A stretch of 64,000 nt of DNA from positions 2,294,001 through 2,358,000 of the forward strand of contig NC_007954.1 of assembly GCF_000013765.1 (NCBI RefSeq), given 5' to 3'. Of this stretch, positions 35,955-45,294 are shown one piece after another; position 1 is the first letter of the stretch, and each line of letters begins with the position of its first letter. The DNA is from Shewanella denitrificans OS217. GTDB lineage: Bacteria > Pseudomonadota > Gammaproteobacteria > Enterobacterales > Shewanellaceae. Both the position numbers and the translations under genes were made by a program. The notes under the pieces were generated by a model. The model made no database searches and was not told where the DNA came from. It saw only the letters and a list, made by a program, of their open reading frames with translations.

Positions 35955-37703
35955 CTAGAGTGACGCTTGATGTGCCTCAATCAGGCTATCCATCTTTAAT
36001 TGTGCCCGAATTCGCACTTGGGCTAAGGTTTCATCGGCTAACATAGGAAGGTTAACTTCGTAATAACACTTAACTTTAGGCTCAGTGCCCGATGGCCTGA
36101 CAATAACCCGCTGTCCTTCTGCTAATTCATAGATAAGCACATCGCTTTTAGGTAAGTCTATGATTTCACGTTTGCCATCCGAATAACGCTTTTCACTGGC
36201 GTTAAGATCTGAACACGCAAGCACAGCAAACCCGCCTATCTGCTGGACATTCTCAGCCCTTAACTTAGCACCTATGGTCCCAGCATCCCCTGAAGTCGCG
36301 ATACTCACTTGACTGTTTAAATGATAGCCATGCTGCTGATAAATTTCGGTTAACCTATCCCAAATCGTGTAATTATGACAGCTAAGCTCGGCGCACAATT
36401 TTGCAAAAGCCACCAGCGCCGACAGGCCATCTTTGTCCCACACCAGATTACCCACGGTATACCCTAAGGCTTCCTCATAGGCGAACAAGAACCGGGAATG
36501 GGGAGTAGAAAGTCCGATGGCCTCATTCATCAACCACTTAAATCCAGTCAGCGTGGTGTAGCAAGGCGCATCGAATGCCGCGGCGATTTTAGATAACAAG
36601 CTCGAAGACACAATAGTACACCCCACCAAGCGCTGATCGCTGCTCGAATGGCTAAGCAAATAATGCCCCAGTAACACCCCGACCTGATCGCCAGTGAGCA
36701 TTTGATAGTCACCGTCATCTTTACGTACAGCCACCGCAAATCGGTCCGCATCGGGATCGTTAGCGCAAGCCAGCATGGCCTGGTGCTGTTTGGCTTCGGC
36801 AATCACCAGATCCATGGCGCCTGGCTCCTCAGGATTAGGAAAATTCACCGTTGGGAAATTACCATCGGGCTCTCGCTGCACCGCAACACTGAATACCCGA
36901 TTAAATCCAGCATCCTTAAGCACTATCTCAGCCATGTTAGCCCCAACACCATGCATGGCGGTATAAGCCAAGCTGATGTTATCGGCTCCTGGAGTAAACA
37001 CCTTGCCCTCTTCGTTCTTTTCGAGTCCAAATTGCAGCACGGCAGCATGATACAACTGGTGCCTATAAGACTCGTAAAAATCATCCATTAACCAATGTAA
37101 CTTCTCTTGTTTAGTGGCGTCGATAAGCTCGCAAAAAGGCAAAGCCTGAGTGGCGGCATACTCAATACAGGCGGCAATACCTGTGTCATGGGGCGCAATA
37201 ATCTGTGCACCATTGTGCCAATACACTTTATAGCCGTTGTAAGCCGGTGGATTGTGGCTGGCTGTCACCACTATGCCTGCTGCGGCGCCAAAATGTTTCA
37301 CCCCAAAAGCCACCAAGGGCGTTGCGGCAACTTTGGCGGTGAGGAACACCTTAAACCCCATACCCGTTAACACACTCGCCGCATCATGAGCAAATTGCCG
37401 CGAGTCATGACGACCATCATAACCAATCACCACACCCCGCTGGCACGCCTCTTTTATTTGTCCCTGCAAATACGTCCCAAGTCCTGCGGTAGTTTGACGC
37501 ACCACCAAACGATTCATACCCATAGGGCCAGGACCGACAATGCCGCGAATACCCGCTGTGCCAAATTCCAAGCGGCCACTAAAGCAGGCGGCAATTTTTG
37601 CCTCATCGCCTTCTGCAATTAACGCTTCTAATGCCTGTTTTTCATTGTCATCATTCAGTTGGCCTAGCCAATGATTAACTTGAAATTGCAGCTGACTATT
37701 CAT
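35955..37703 (-). CDS. Phosphohexomutase (phosphoglucomutase/phosphomannomutase family)
   Basis: Alpha-D-phosphohexomutase of 582 aa, closest in layout to the PgcA/PGM2 type. GTAGIRGIVG opens domain 1; VTASHNPPAYNGYKVYW carries the phosphoserine; ANDPDADRFAVAV binds Mg2+; FAYEEALGYTVG is the sugar loop; RPSGTEPKVKCYYE binds phosphate. A second, dissimilar pgm lies at 56272. Start at MNSQLQFQ (37703), where GAGG lies seven bases upstream. Confidence 0.9.
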   Translation of the reverse strand: MNSQLQFQVNHWLGQLNDDNEKQALEALIAEGDEAKIAACFSGRLEFGTAGIRGIVGPGPMGMNRLVVRQTTAGLGTYLQGQIKEACQRGVVIGYDGRHDSRQFAHDAASVLTGMGFKVFLTAKVAATPLVAFGVKHFGAAAGIVVTASHNPPAYNGYKVYWHNGAQIIAPHDTGIAACIEYAATQALPFCELIDATKQEKLHWLMDDFYESYRHQLYHAAVLQFGLEKNEEGKVFTPGADNISLAYTAMHGVGANMAEIVLKDAGFNRVFSVAVQREPDGNFPTVNFPNPEEPGAMDLVIAEAKQHQAMLACANDPDADRFAVAVRKDDGDYQMLTGDQVGVLLGHYLLSHSSSDQRLVGCTIVSSSLLSKIAAAFDAPCYTTLTGFKWLMNEAIGLSTPHSRFLFAYEEALGYTVGNLVWDKDGLSALVAFAKLCAELSCHNYTIWDRLTEIYQQHGYHLNSQVSIATSGDAGTIGAKLRAENVQQIGGFAVLACSDLNASEKRYSDGKREIIDLPKSDVLIYELAEGQRVIVRPSGTEPKVKCYYEVNLPMLADETLAQVRIRAQLKMDSLIEAHQASL

Positions 37704-37942
37704 GGATAACCTCATGGGGAGTGAGTTAATGCTAATGCCTCATACCATGGCACACGGGGCGAAAACTGGCTAGCGGTCAAAGAGGTTTTTACACAATTTT
37801 AGCCATTTTCAATGTCCCAGCTTGGATGACTAAAGGTAAAAGCCTTGAAAAGATGAATAAAGTGGCGTAATGATGGTAGTGCCAGTCGCTTAATCTTGCT
37901 GATGGTAAAATGCGTTTGGTATCTCTTTTTAAGGAGCGAAGG

Positions 37943-39040
37943 ATGGCCCATCAAGACTTGCCGCAGTCACATTCTCACCCTAAACCTCATTCACAAGAGG
38001 CCGAACCTGCACAGGCTGACAAAGGTATTACTGACCATTCACAGCGCAATACTGGATCCCACTCTCATAACGCTAAGCACAGCAAAAAACACAAGCACAG
38101 TCATTCGCACCAGCATGGTGATTTTACCGACATGTCGTCTAATCGCATTGGCTGGGCCTTTGTGCTTAATGTCAGTTTTACTATCATAGAATTTATCGGT
38201 GGCTGGCTCACTAACTCCACCGCCATTATGGCCGACGCCGTCCATGACTTAGGCGACAGCTTGTCCATCGGCAGTGCTTGGGTGCTTAATAAACTCAGTA
38301 ACAAGCAAGCCAACCGCAAATTTAGCTATGGCTATAAGCGTTTCTCCTTATTAGGGGCGCTTATCAATGGGCTAGTATTGGTACTCGGCTCTGTGTGGGT
38401 GCTCACTGAAGCCATCCCGCGCTTAAGCTCCCCGCAAATGCCCGTCACCGAAGGCATGTTTGTCTTAGCCATTTTTGGCATCATGGTCAATGGGGTTGCC
38501 GCTTACAAACTCAGCAGTGGCACCTCAATCAATGAACGGGTGCTTAACTGGCATCTGTTAGAGGATGTGCTCGGCTGGGTGGCCGTGTTGATTGTGTCTG
38601 TGGTGCTGATGTTTGTGGAATGGCCGATTTTGGACCCTATACTGTCGATTCTATTTACCCTGTTTATTTTGGTGAATGTGCTTAAAAATTTAACGCAAAC
38701 CTTGCAAATATTCCTTCAAGCCGTGCCCGACACTCAGCAGCAACAGCAAATACAGCAAGCGCTAGTTACACTGGATGCTGTGGATAGCCTGCATCATCTT
38801 CACTTTTGGTCTTTGGATGGCGAGCAGCATGTCCTCACCGCCCATATCGTCTTAGCCCATGAGCTAACCCCAACAGCGCAACTCAATCTCAAACAGCAAA
38901 TCGCGGTTACTCTAGCCCCTTACAAGTTATCTCACACTAATATCGAGCTAGAAATGCCCGATGAAACTTGCCGAGACGGTGACACGAGTGAAAGTCGGGG
39001 GAGCGTTGGTACCCATGATGGTGCCAGTATTCGTGACTAG
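37943..39040 (+). CDS. Cation diffusion facilitator (Zn2+/Cd2+ efflux)
   Basis: 365-aa inner-membrane metal/proton antiporter. A cytosolic N-terminal ~60 residues is His-rich (HNAKHSKKHKHSHSHQHGD), as in ZitB/CzcD. Six helices follow; ADAVHDLGDSLSIG provides the HxxxD metal site. The C-terminal ~80 residues form the ferredoxin-like domain. AAGGAG six bases before ATG 37943 fixes the start. The stop codon lies inside a 13-base tandem repeat (39026-39064). Confidence 0.9.
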   Translation: MAHQDLPQSHSHPKPHSQEAEPAQADKGITDHSQRNTGSHSHNAKHSKKHKHSHSHQHGDFTDMSSNRIGWAFVLNVSFTIIEFIGGWLTNSTAIMADAVHDLGDSLSIGSAWVLNKLSNKQANRKFSYGYKRFSLLGALINGLVLVLGSVWVLTEAIPRLSSPQMPVTEGMFVLAIFGIMVNGVAAYKLSSGTSINERVLNWHLLEDVLGWVAVLIVSVVLMFVEWPILDPILSILFTLFILVNVLKNLTQTLQIFLQAVPDTQQQQQIQQALVTLDAVDSLHHLHFWSLDGEQHVLTAHIVLAHELTPTAQLNLKQQIAVTLAPYKLSHTNIELEMPDETCRDGDTSESRGSVGTHDGASIRD

Positions 39041-39064
39041 TATTCGTGATTAGTATTAGTGACT
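39026..39064. repeat. 13-base tandem repeat at the end of the CDF gene
   Basis: Three copies: AGTATTCGTGACT, AGTATTCGTGATT, AGTATTAGTGACT. The gene's TAG is created by the repeat. A related unit occurs at 48106-48144. Confidence 0.8.
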
Positions 39065-39094
39065 CGTCATAATAGCTAATCACTATTGCCTATG

Positions 39095-39111
39095 CGTGTC
39101 AGTTTGACACG
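39095..39111. promoter_or_regulatory. NorR-type enhancer box upstream of norE-like gene
   Basis: CGTGTCA-GTT-TGACACG is a perfect palindrome containing GTCA-N3-TGAC, which fits the GT-N7-AC core of NorR sites. It lies 178 bases upstream of the putative -24 element, and norR itself is 1.4 kb away. Confidence 0.6.
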
Positions 39112-39285
39112 GCCTAAGTTGCTCCAAATATTGGCATCCACTCAGTCAACTAGGCTCACCTCAAAATAAACACGGGCACAATAGTCTGACATTTCGCCCA
39201 GTAAAATGTCGATTGTGATAGGACTGCATCCCAATTAGCTAACCGAGATCACATAACGAGTACAAAAGGCTGACTCATGGATGCA

Positions 39286-39304
39286 CTAGGAACATAATTT
39301 GCTT
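39286..39304 (+). promoter_or_regulatory. Putative sigma-54 promoter of norE-like gene
   Basis: TAGGAACATAATTTGCT has GG-N10-GC spacing (GG at 39289, GC at 39301), one mismatch in the -24 block. The ATG is about 40 bases downstream. Confidence 0.5.
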
Positions 39305-39340
39305 ATCTGACTGATATAAATGTCATCTCCTTAGCCAATA

Positions 39341-39979
39341 ATGAGTGCTATGAATAATAAATCCACCTCTTTACCACAAGCATTACCGAATGTAATACCC
39401 AATGTATTAGTGCAGCAAAAATATAAAAACCAGATCCCAGGGGATATGGCCATGTGGCTACTGATCGCCATGGAATTAACCGTATTCGCGCTATTTTTTA
39501 TCGGTTTTGCTGTGATGAAACGTATAGAGCCGCAGATGTTTGCTAAGGGGCAGAGCCTTATTCATCTCTCTATCGGCTTGCTATGCACCTTAAGCTTACT
39601 CATGAGCAGCTACCTTCTGGCACTGGCGCTGGTTAATGCCAAACAAGGACACAATATCCGTGTCAGTCATTTACTCCGCGGGGCCTTGTTGTTCGCCTTT
39701 ATCTATCTGGTGGCCAAAATATGGGAGTACGCCCTACTGATAAACGCAGGTTTTGACCTATCCACCAATGACTTTTTCACCTTGTACTTTTTGATCACAG
39801 GATTTCATTTTATGCACGTGGTGCTTGGCTGCATGATTTTAGTGTATCTTCATCAGCAAAGCCGACAACAGCGTTATGGCCCCAATGATTACAGGGGGTT
39901 TGAAGCCGCAGCCGCTTACTGGCACATGGTGGATCTGGTGTGGATTTTAGTGTTTTTCTTAATTTATATTGCCCATTAA
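39341..39979 (+). CDS. NorE-like cytochrome c oxidase subunit III family protein (copy 1)
   Basis: 212 aa, five or six transmembrane helices. IPGDMAMWLLIAMELTVFAL, FITGFHFMHVVLGCMILVYL and AAAYWHMVDLVWILVFFLIY are the subunit III signatures retained in NorE. NorE assists assembly or activity of nitric oxide reductase in denitrifiers. A second NorE-like gene lies at 46459. It precedes a NorF-like gene and norR on the same strand. Confidence 0.85.
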   Translation: MSAMNNKSTSLPQALPNVIPNVLVQQKYKNQIPGDMAMWLLIAMELTVFALFFIGFAVMKRIEPQMFAKGQSLIHLSIGLLCTLSLLMSSYLLALALVNAKQGHNIRVSHLLRGALLFAFIYLVAKIWEYALLINAGFDLSTNDFFTLYFLITGFHFMHVVLGCMILVYLHQQSRQQRYGPNDYRGFEAAAAYWHMVDLVWILVFFLIYIAH

Positions 39980-40038
39980 TACGGGCACATTACTTTAAGA
40001 AGGGTTTGAACTCATCACAAGCGACAAGGAAGCTAATT

Positions 40039-40350
40039 ATGCCTAACACTCAATGCAGCAAGCACACAAGCTTAATACACCAAGCCGCCATTCTCTTAAT
40101 TGGCTTAACTTGCCTCACTACGGCCATCAGCTATTTCCCTCTAGACGCATTAGCTGACTACACAGTGCTTGCTAACAATGGAGTTAGGATGCTAAGCATT
40201 GCCCTTATCCTATTGATGACTATGATAAAGGGCATGCAAATTGTCGATGTATTTATGGAAATGCGCACCGCCCCTCGCGCATTTCGGCTATTCACCTTGA
40301 GCTACCCTGTGATCATCCCTGTGCTGCTGACCGCTATCCTTTACCTATAA
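40039..40350 (+). CDS. NorF-like small membrane protein (copy 1)
   Basis: 103 aa with three hydrophobic segments (about 14-35, 48-66, 83-101), resembling the cytochrome c oxidase subunit IV/NorF type. Start at MPNTQCSK with AAGGAAG seven bases upstream; the open frame begins earlier inside norE but has no site there. Pairs with the preceding norE-like gene, 59 bases away. Confidence 0.75.
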   Translation: MPNTQCSKHTSLIHQAAILLIGLTCLTTAISYFPLDALADYTVLANNGVRMLSIALILLMTMIKGMQIVDVFMEMRTAPRAFRLFTLSYPVIIPVLLTAILYL

Positions 40351-40503
40351 AGCAGCATCCATAAAAAAAGCGCTACCCCAAACCGCTAATTAGATAGTTA
40401 AGTCTGGATAACGCCTAGTGTTAAGTTAACGCTTTTAGCAAAACTGCGCCGCCGATCACAGTCTGCCTAAGACTGACGAGACAAGCGCAGCAATGTTGAT
40501 ATA

Positions 40504-40543
40504 TTGACAACAGACGGCCAGTTTAAGGCCATTATGTTGTCAA
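40504..40543. promoter_or_regulatory. Inverted repeat in the norR leader
   Basis: TTGACAACA (40504-40512) and TGTTGTCAA (40535-40543) are perfect nine-base arms, with GGCC/GGCC inside. The same nonamer forms an inverted repeat upstream of norC (52291-52312). Possible operator or leader hairpin 20 bases before norR. Confidence 0.6.
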
Positions 40544-40563
40544 TTGTTATCACGGAGCCTGTC

Positions 40564-42180
40564 ATGCTAGAGCAAACGTTACTGGATATCGCTTTAGATC
40601 TTAGCCAAAGCCTGCCTAAAAAAGCCCTCTATCAGCGCTTTATGACAGCCGTTAACCAAGTCATGCCCTGTGATGCGGTAGCCCTACTTGAATATCAAGG
40701 CCATGAATTAGTGCCCGTCGCCGTGGATGGCCTGCTGCCCGAAGTGCTGGGCATGGGATTTTCCCCTGAGGACCACCCTAGATTGCAAGCCATTATGGCT
40801 TCCAAGCAACCTATTCGCTTTAACGCCGACTCTGAACTTGCCGACCCTTATGATGGCTACTTGGTCATAGATCCTAAACGTGTACTCGATGTTCATGCCT
40901 GCATAGGTTGCAGCCTCTTTGTCGAAGGCAGGCTCGTTGGGGTACTCACCTTAGATGCGCTCAATGTGGGCGCCTTCGATGCCATAGACGATATTACTAT
41001 CGCAACCCTAGCAGCCCTTGCCGCCGCGACCATACGTAACGTTAACTTGCTCAATCAGTTGGACCGCCAGCAGTATAAGCTTGATGACAATGACAGTGTA
41101 TTTAAGCAAAAGCCGTTAAAAAAGTCTGACTTCATCGGTGAGACCCCCTGCATGCAGGCCCTTAAAGACGATATTCGCATTGTGGCAAACTCCGAATTAT
41201 CTGTGATCATTGGCGGTGAAACCGGTGTGGGGAAGGAGCTGGTGGCTCGCAGCCTGCACGCACAATCTAAACGCCGAGCCCAAGCCTTAGTGCAAGTCAA
41301 TTGCGCCGCCCTGCCCGATACCTTGGCAGAGAGCGAGTTATTTGGTCACAGTAAAGGTGCCTTCACTGGCGCCGCCAAAGACAGAATGGGCAAATTTGAG
41401 CTGGCCCATCAAGGCACACTGTTTCTCGATGAAGTGGGTGAGTTATCCTTAGAATTACAGGCAAAATTATTGCGTGTCATTCAGGAAGGTGAAATTCAGC
41501 GCATTGGCCTTGACCGCAACATTCATGTGGACGTGCGCATCATCGCCGCCTCCAATCGCAATTTACTTCAGCGAGTAAAAGAAGGCCTATTTCGAGAAGA
41601 CTTGTACCACAGGTTATGTGTCTATCCCCTCAATGTCCCGCCGCTGCGAGAGCGGCAAGACGATATCCCCTTGCTGTGCGGCAATATACTCACCAACCTT
41701 AAACATAAGATTGGCCTAAGCAGCGCCAAGACAGTGCGTTTAACACAAGCCGCCATGCAAAAGCTTCAGGGCTATCCTTGGCCCGGCAACGTACGAGAAT
41801 TACAACATGTTTTAATGCGCGCCGCCTTGAAAGCCAGCGCCGAAGCTAAAGGCATTACTGTCATCCAGCTGCATCACTTAACCTTTGCCTGCGAGCCCAT
41901 GAGCCAAGGACTCACTGAGTTGACCGCGTTTAACTCAAACTCGCCTGATTCTAATCCATCAACCAGTGACGAGACGTTCGCTGCCGCAAATCGAGAAGAA
42001 AAAGTCGAGCCGCCAGTCATTAGTCGCTCCTTCAACGATAGGGTGGCTGATTTTCAGCGCCAAGTCATACGCCAATCACTTGATGACAATAGCCAAGTCT
42101 GGGCCAAAGCCGCGCGGCAGTTACAGTTAGACCGAGGGAATTTGCATCGTCAAGCCAAACGTTTAGGGCTAATTCCTTAA
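40564..42180 (+). CDS. norR: NO-responsive sigma-54 activator NorR
   Basis: 538-aa bacterial enhancer-binding protein. The N-terminal GAF domain (~1-170) senses NO through a mononuclear iron; ADSELADPYDGY and VLDVHACIGCSLF match the E. coli ligand region. AAA+ domain: Walker A GGETGVGKE, sigma-54 loop GAFTGA, Walker B LFLDEVGEL. The C-terminal Fis-type helix-turn-helix ends with RGNLHRQAKRLGL. Start at ATG 40564 with GGAG seven bases upstream; the longer frame begins with TTG. Expected to drive the nor promoters in this window. Confidence 0.93.
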   Translation: MLEQTLLDIALDLSQSLPKKALYQRFMTAVNQVMPCDAVALLEYQGHELVPVAVDGLLPEVLGMGFSPEDHPRLQAIMASKQPIRFNADSELADPYDGYLVIDPKRVLDVHACIGCSLFVEGRLVGVLTLDALNVGAFDAIDDITIATLAALAAATIRNVNLLNQLDRQQYKLDDNDSVFKQKPLKKSDFIGETPCMQALKDDIRIVANSELSVIIGGETGVGKELVARSLHAQSKRRAQALVQVNCAALPDTLAESELFGHSKGAFTGAAKDRMGKFELAHQGTLFLDEVGELSLELQAKLLRVIQEGEIQRIGLDRNIHVDVRIIAASNRNLLQRVKEGLFREDLYHRLCVYPLNVPPLRERQDDIPLLCGNILTNLKHKIGLSSAKTVRLTQAAMQKLQGYPWPGNVRELQHVLMRAALKASAEAKGITVIQLHHLTFACEPMSQGLTELTAFNSNSPDSNPSTSDETFAAANREEKVEPPVISRSFNDRVADFQRQVIRQSLDDNSQVWAKAARQLQLDRGNLHRQAKRLGLIP

Positions 42181-42258
42181 GGCCTGATTTCAGATAACCC
42201 TAATTCAGATAATAAGTGCGATACGTTTTATTGAGTTGTACTCATTTTTTTGTGGCAA

Positions 42259-42990
42259 TTAATCCCACCATAATGTGATTTGAGTTGACACATCTAGGCA
42301 ATCAGCCAGCTTCTCTACTGAACCTAGACCTTGCTCGATAATATCTGGACAAAATTCATAGAGTTCAGCTGCCAATGCCATCTCATCATCAGCAAAGCGG
42401 CCGAAGTCAAATTCGACCCAATCACGTCCTACGCCTAACACTTCGGTGACACCCCAATCACGTAGTTGTTTAATAATAGCTTGAGTGTCAAGTCCATAAT
42501 TGCAGCCATCAGTTTGCCTATAACGGAGAATATCCCATGGCTCGCTTCCCTTGATAACCGCTAACCCACTACCAAGATGATCGCTGTCGTTACGAAATAT
42601 TAGGTATCCCTGCTTTTGAAACTCATGTTTCAAGTCATTTATCGCCATTTTCGCTTCACGCTCTGAACAAGATAAAAATACACCCTCAAAATACTCATCA
42701 TCGAACTCGTCAGCACATTCCGTATACACTTTATGAAGCTGCGTTATCTTATTCGTATTAATTTGCTTGATCTTGCTAAGCAGTTTGGTGGAGAAATTCA
42801 ATTTTTTAAGGAGTTGCAACTCATCATTGGCTAAGCTGTCTATTAATTTTTTATCTGCCATGACTTGTTGATATTTCTTCTCAAGATAATCGGCTTCTGG
42901 TGGCCGGAAAATACGAGCTATCAGGCTTAACACACAGTAAATTGATACTATTATGAGCAGGGCTGATCCAAAAAAGATAAGCTTATTCAT
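42259..42990 (-). CDS. DUF4253-domain protein with N-terminal anchor
   Basis: 243 aa. A hydrophobic helix at residues ~4-26 anchors it; the C-terminal half (WDILRYRQTDGCNYGLDT ... YEFCPDIIEQG ... LWWD) matches DUF4253. Function unknown. Single gene, opposite strand to norR. Confidence 0.8.
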   Translation of the reverse strand: MNKLIFFGSALLIIVSIYCVLSLIARIFRPPEADYLEKKYQQVMADKKLIDSLANDELQLLKKLNFSTKLLSKIKQINTNKITQLHKVYTECADEFDDEYFEGVFLSCSEREAKMAINDLKHEFQKQGYLIFRNDSDHLGSGLAVIKGSEPWDILRYRQTDGCNYGLDTQAIIKQLRDWGVTEVLGVGRDWVEFDFGRFADDEMALAAELYEFCPDIIEQGLGSVEKLADCLDVSTQITLWWD

Positions 42991-43303
42991 TATTTCTATA
43001 TTCTGATGTTTAAAAAAGCCGGAAGTATAAATGAAATGTGATCTGCAATAAATACACGACCCAGACAGTTTTCATTGCTCCGCTAACACATCGCTAACTG
43101 ATAATTGCCAATAATTTCACTGCATAAGGCACATTTAATGGCATGCCTTGTTGGCTAAAAAAACAACATGGCTTAGCGCTTTACTTCAAACGCTGTGTTA
43201 GTGTAGGATTATTTTAATCAATCACTTACACGAAGAAGTAATCTATAAAACCGTGTAATAAGCGATAATGTGAACCTCAATCAGCAATAAAAAAGGAGAT
43301 GTT
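42991..43303. other. Intergenic region before the DUF1428 gene
   Basis: About 310 AT-rich bases. Only the AAAAAGGAG ribosome site near 43292 was recognised. Confidence 0.4.
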
Positions 43304-43657
43304 ATGTCTTACATGGATGGTTTTGTCGCCGCCGTACCAACGGCAAACAAAGATAAATACATTGAACACGCGAAATTGACGGCTCTGGTGTTTAAAGACC
43401 ATGGCGCACTCAAGATCACTGAGGCCTGGGGAGATGACGTCCCAGAGGGCGAGGTCACTTCTTTTCCAATGGCGGTGAAATGTGGCGAAGACGAAACGGT
43501 CGTTTTTTCATCTGTTGTGTGGCCTTCGAAGGACGTACGAGACGCTGGCTGGCAGGCGATCATGCAGGACGCTAGAATGCACCCAGACAATAATCCCATG
43601 CCCTTCGATGGTAAGCGTTTAATATACGGTGGTTTCCAAGTCCTTGAAACTGAGTAG
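43304..43657 (+). CDS. DUF1428 family protein (YbaA-like)
   Basis: 117 aa, dimeric alpha-beta barrel type. MSYMDGFVAAVPTANKDKY, the central ITEAWGDDVPEGEVTSF and the C-terminal GKRLIYGGFQVL match DUF1428. Function unknown. GGAG precedes the ATG. Together with the LanC-like gene (31 bases later) and an ABM monooxygenase it forms a probable three-gene unit. Confidence 0.88.
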   Translation: MSYMDGFVAAVPTANKDKYIEHAKLTALVFKDHGALKITEAWGDDVPEGEVTSFPMAVKCGEDETVVFSSVVWPSKDVRDAGWQAIMQDARMHPDNNPMPFDGKRLIYGGFQVLETE

Positions 43658-43688
43658 TGCTTAACACTGGTAAAACATTATTTACTCT

Positions 43689-44894
43689 ATGTTATTTGAT
43701 AAATCACGGCACAAACCCTTGACTGAAAGCCACTGGGATCAAAATGTCGTTCAGTCAGAAATATCATCCATCATTAATGATATTCAACATTCACTATCAG
43801 CCGATGCATGCTGGCCCACCCATCCGCAGGATGCACAAAGCTATCCCAGAAGTGGGCCTAAATGGTCTGCCTATGCCGGAGCTGCAGGGACAATTCACGC
43901 GTTACAACTACTCGATGGCTACGGTTATAACGTCATTGACTTGTCTGGTGCATTAGAAAACGTTTACCAATCCTTTTTGAAAAACCCCGATGTTTGCGTT
44001 GAACCTGGCTTACAAATAGGTGAACTTGGCATATTAATGCCTGCAATCTTAAAGAAACTCGATGATGCACAACTCGCTCGTCGTGTTTTGCGCTGTATGG
44101 AAGACACTATCGCACTTCCTCTGTATGAAATAACCTCAGGACAGAGTGGCATGATGCATGCCGCCTTAGCACTTTATCGTAAAACCGGTGAAAATTGCTG
44201 GAAAGAGGTATTCGTTAAAGGCGCAACCTCATTAATGGATAATTGGCTGCTAGATACCAAGACGGGAGAATGGCTTTGGCAAAGTCAAGTTTTTGGGCCT
44301 AAACGTCATTATTATGGTGCTTGTCATGGTGTGGTAGGTAATGCGAATATTCTTTTACAAGGTGCTGATTTACTGCCAGATAACTACCCAGAGCTCATCA
44401 TTAAGCGTACCCTTATTACGTTAAATATCGCGGCAAAAAAAGCAGGGAACTTCACCAACTGGCCTCTGTGTACTAAACCCAAGATTGATAAACTGCTGGT
44501 GCAGTGGTGTCACGGGGCTGCTGGAATCGTGACTGCAATGGCAAGAACACCTAAGATTGACTCCTGTACATCCAATCAACTCGATCAGTTGTTAGTACAA
44601 ACCGCTGAGCTGGTATGGCAAGCGGGACCGCTCAACAAAGGCTCGAACATCTGTCATGGCACTGCGGGTAACGGCTATGCCTTTTTGTATATGTACCGAC
44701 GAACAGGCCAAGCCGTTTGGCTTGAAAGAGCCAGAAAGTTCGCCATGCACGCTATTGAACAATGTCAGAAAGCACGAGCACATTACGGCCAAGGGCGATT
44801 CACCTTATGGACAGGTGATGCAGGGCTGGCCATTTATTTGGTTCATTGTCTTAATCCACAACATGCGGCAATCCCTGGCTTGGATTTATTCTAA
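43689..44894 (+). CDS. Stand-alone lanthionine synthetase C-like protein
   Basis: 401 aa, alpha/alpha-barrel LanC-like fold. Three family blocks carry the zinc ligands: YYGACHGVVGNANIL, VQWCHGAAGIVTA and SNICHGTAGNGYAFLY. LanC enzymes add Cys thiols to dehydroamino acids; eukaryotic LanC-like proteins do this with glutathione. No lanthipeptide precursor, LanB/LanM dehydratase or exporter is nearby, so a detoxifying or repair-like role is more plausible than lantibiotic synthesis (inference). No clear ribosome site; the start is uncertain. Confidence 0.85.
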   Translation: MLFDKSRHKPLTESHWDQNVVQSEISSIINDIQHSLSADACWPTHPQDAQSYPRSGPKWSAYAGAAGTIHALQLLDGYGYNVIDLSGALENVYQSFLKNPDVCVEPGLQIGELGILMPAILKKLDDAQLARRVLRCMEDTIALPLYEITSGQSGMMHAALALYRKTGENCWKEVFVKGATSLMDNWLLDTKTGEWLWQSQVFGPKRHYYGACHGVVGNANILLQGADLLPDNYPELIIKRTLITLNIAAKKAGNFTNWPLCTKPKIDKLLVQWCHGAAGIVTAMARTPKIDSCTSNQLDQLLVQTAELVWQAGPLNKGSNICHGTAGNGYAFLYMYRRTGQAVWLERARKFAMHAIEQCQKARAHYGQGRFTLWTGDAGLAIYLVHCLNPQHAAIPGLDLF

Positions 44895-44960
44895 GTCTCT
44901 GATGCTAAAATAACTATGGGATAAATGCCCTCAAGACATGATCTAACCCTAGGAGCCACA

Positions 44961-45278
44961 ATGTCAGTCATAGCCAATACTCCTGCGCCGCCCTACTTCG
45001 CGGTGATTTTCACTTCCACACGTACACCAGGCGATAATGGTTACTCTGAAATGGCAGAAAAGATGGTCACACTCGCCGCACAGCAGCCAGGATTTTTAGG
45101 TATAGAGTCCGCAAGGGAAGATGTGGGCATTACCGTCTCTTACTGGGCAGATTTAGATGCCATTAAACAATGGAAAGCCAACACTGAGCACTTAACCGCT
45201 CAAAAAATGGGCCATCAATCTTGGTATGATGCATTTAAGGTCCGTATTGCAAAAGTCGAACGAGATTACGGTATCTAA
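44961..45278 (+). CDS. Antibiotic biosynthesis monooxygenase (ABM) domain protein
   Basis: 105 aa dimeric alpha-beta barrel. PPYFAVIFTSTRTPGDNGY, QQPGFLGIESARED and VSYWADLDAIKQWKANTEH are typical ABM/YgiN-like motifs. Start at ATG 44961 behind AGGAG. Function cannot be told from sequence; members include quinol monooxygenases and haem-degrading enzymes. Third gene of the DUF1428-LanC unit. Confidence 0.85.
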   Translation: MSVIANTPAPPYFAVIFTSTRTPGDNGYSEMAEKMVTLAAQQPGFLGIESAREDVGITVSYWADLDAIKQWKANTEHLTAQKMGHQSWYDAFKVRIAKVERDYGI

Positions 45279-45294
45279 CAAGTACTGCAGTAAA

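Noticed and set aside
43689..44894. Lantibiotic biosynthesis cluster
   Set aside because: No precursor peptide, LanB/LanM, protease or exporter in the surrounding sequence; only a LanC-like gene.
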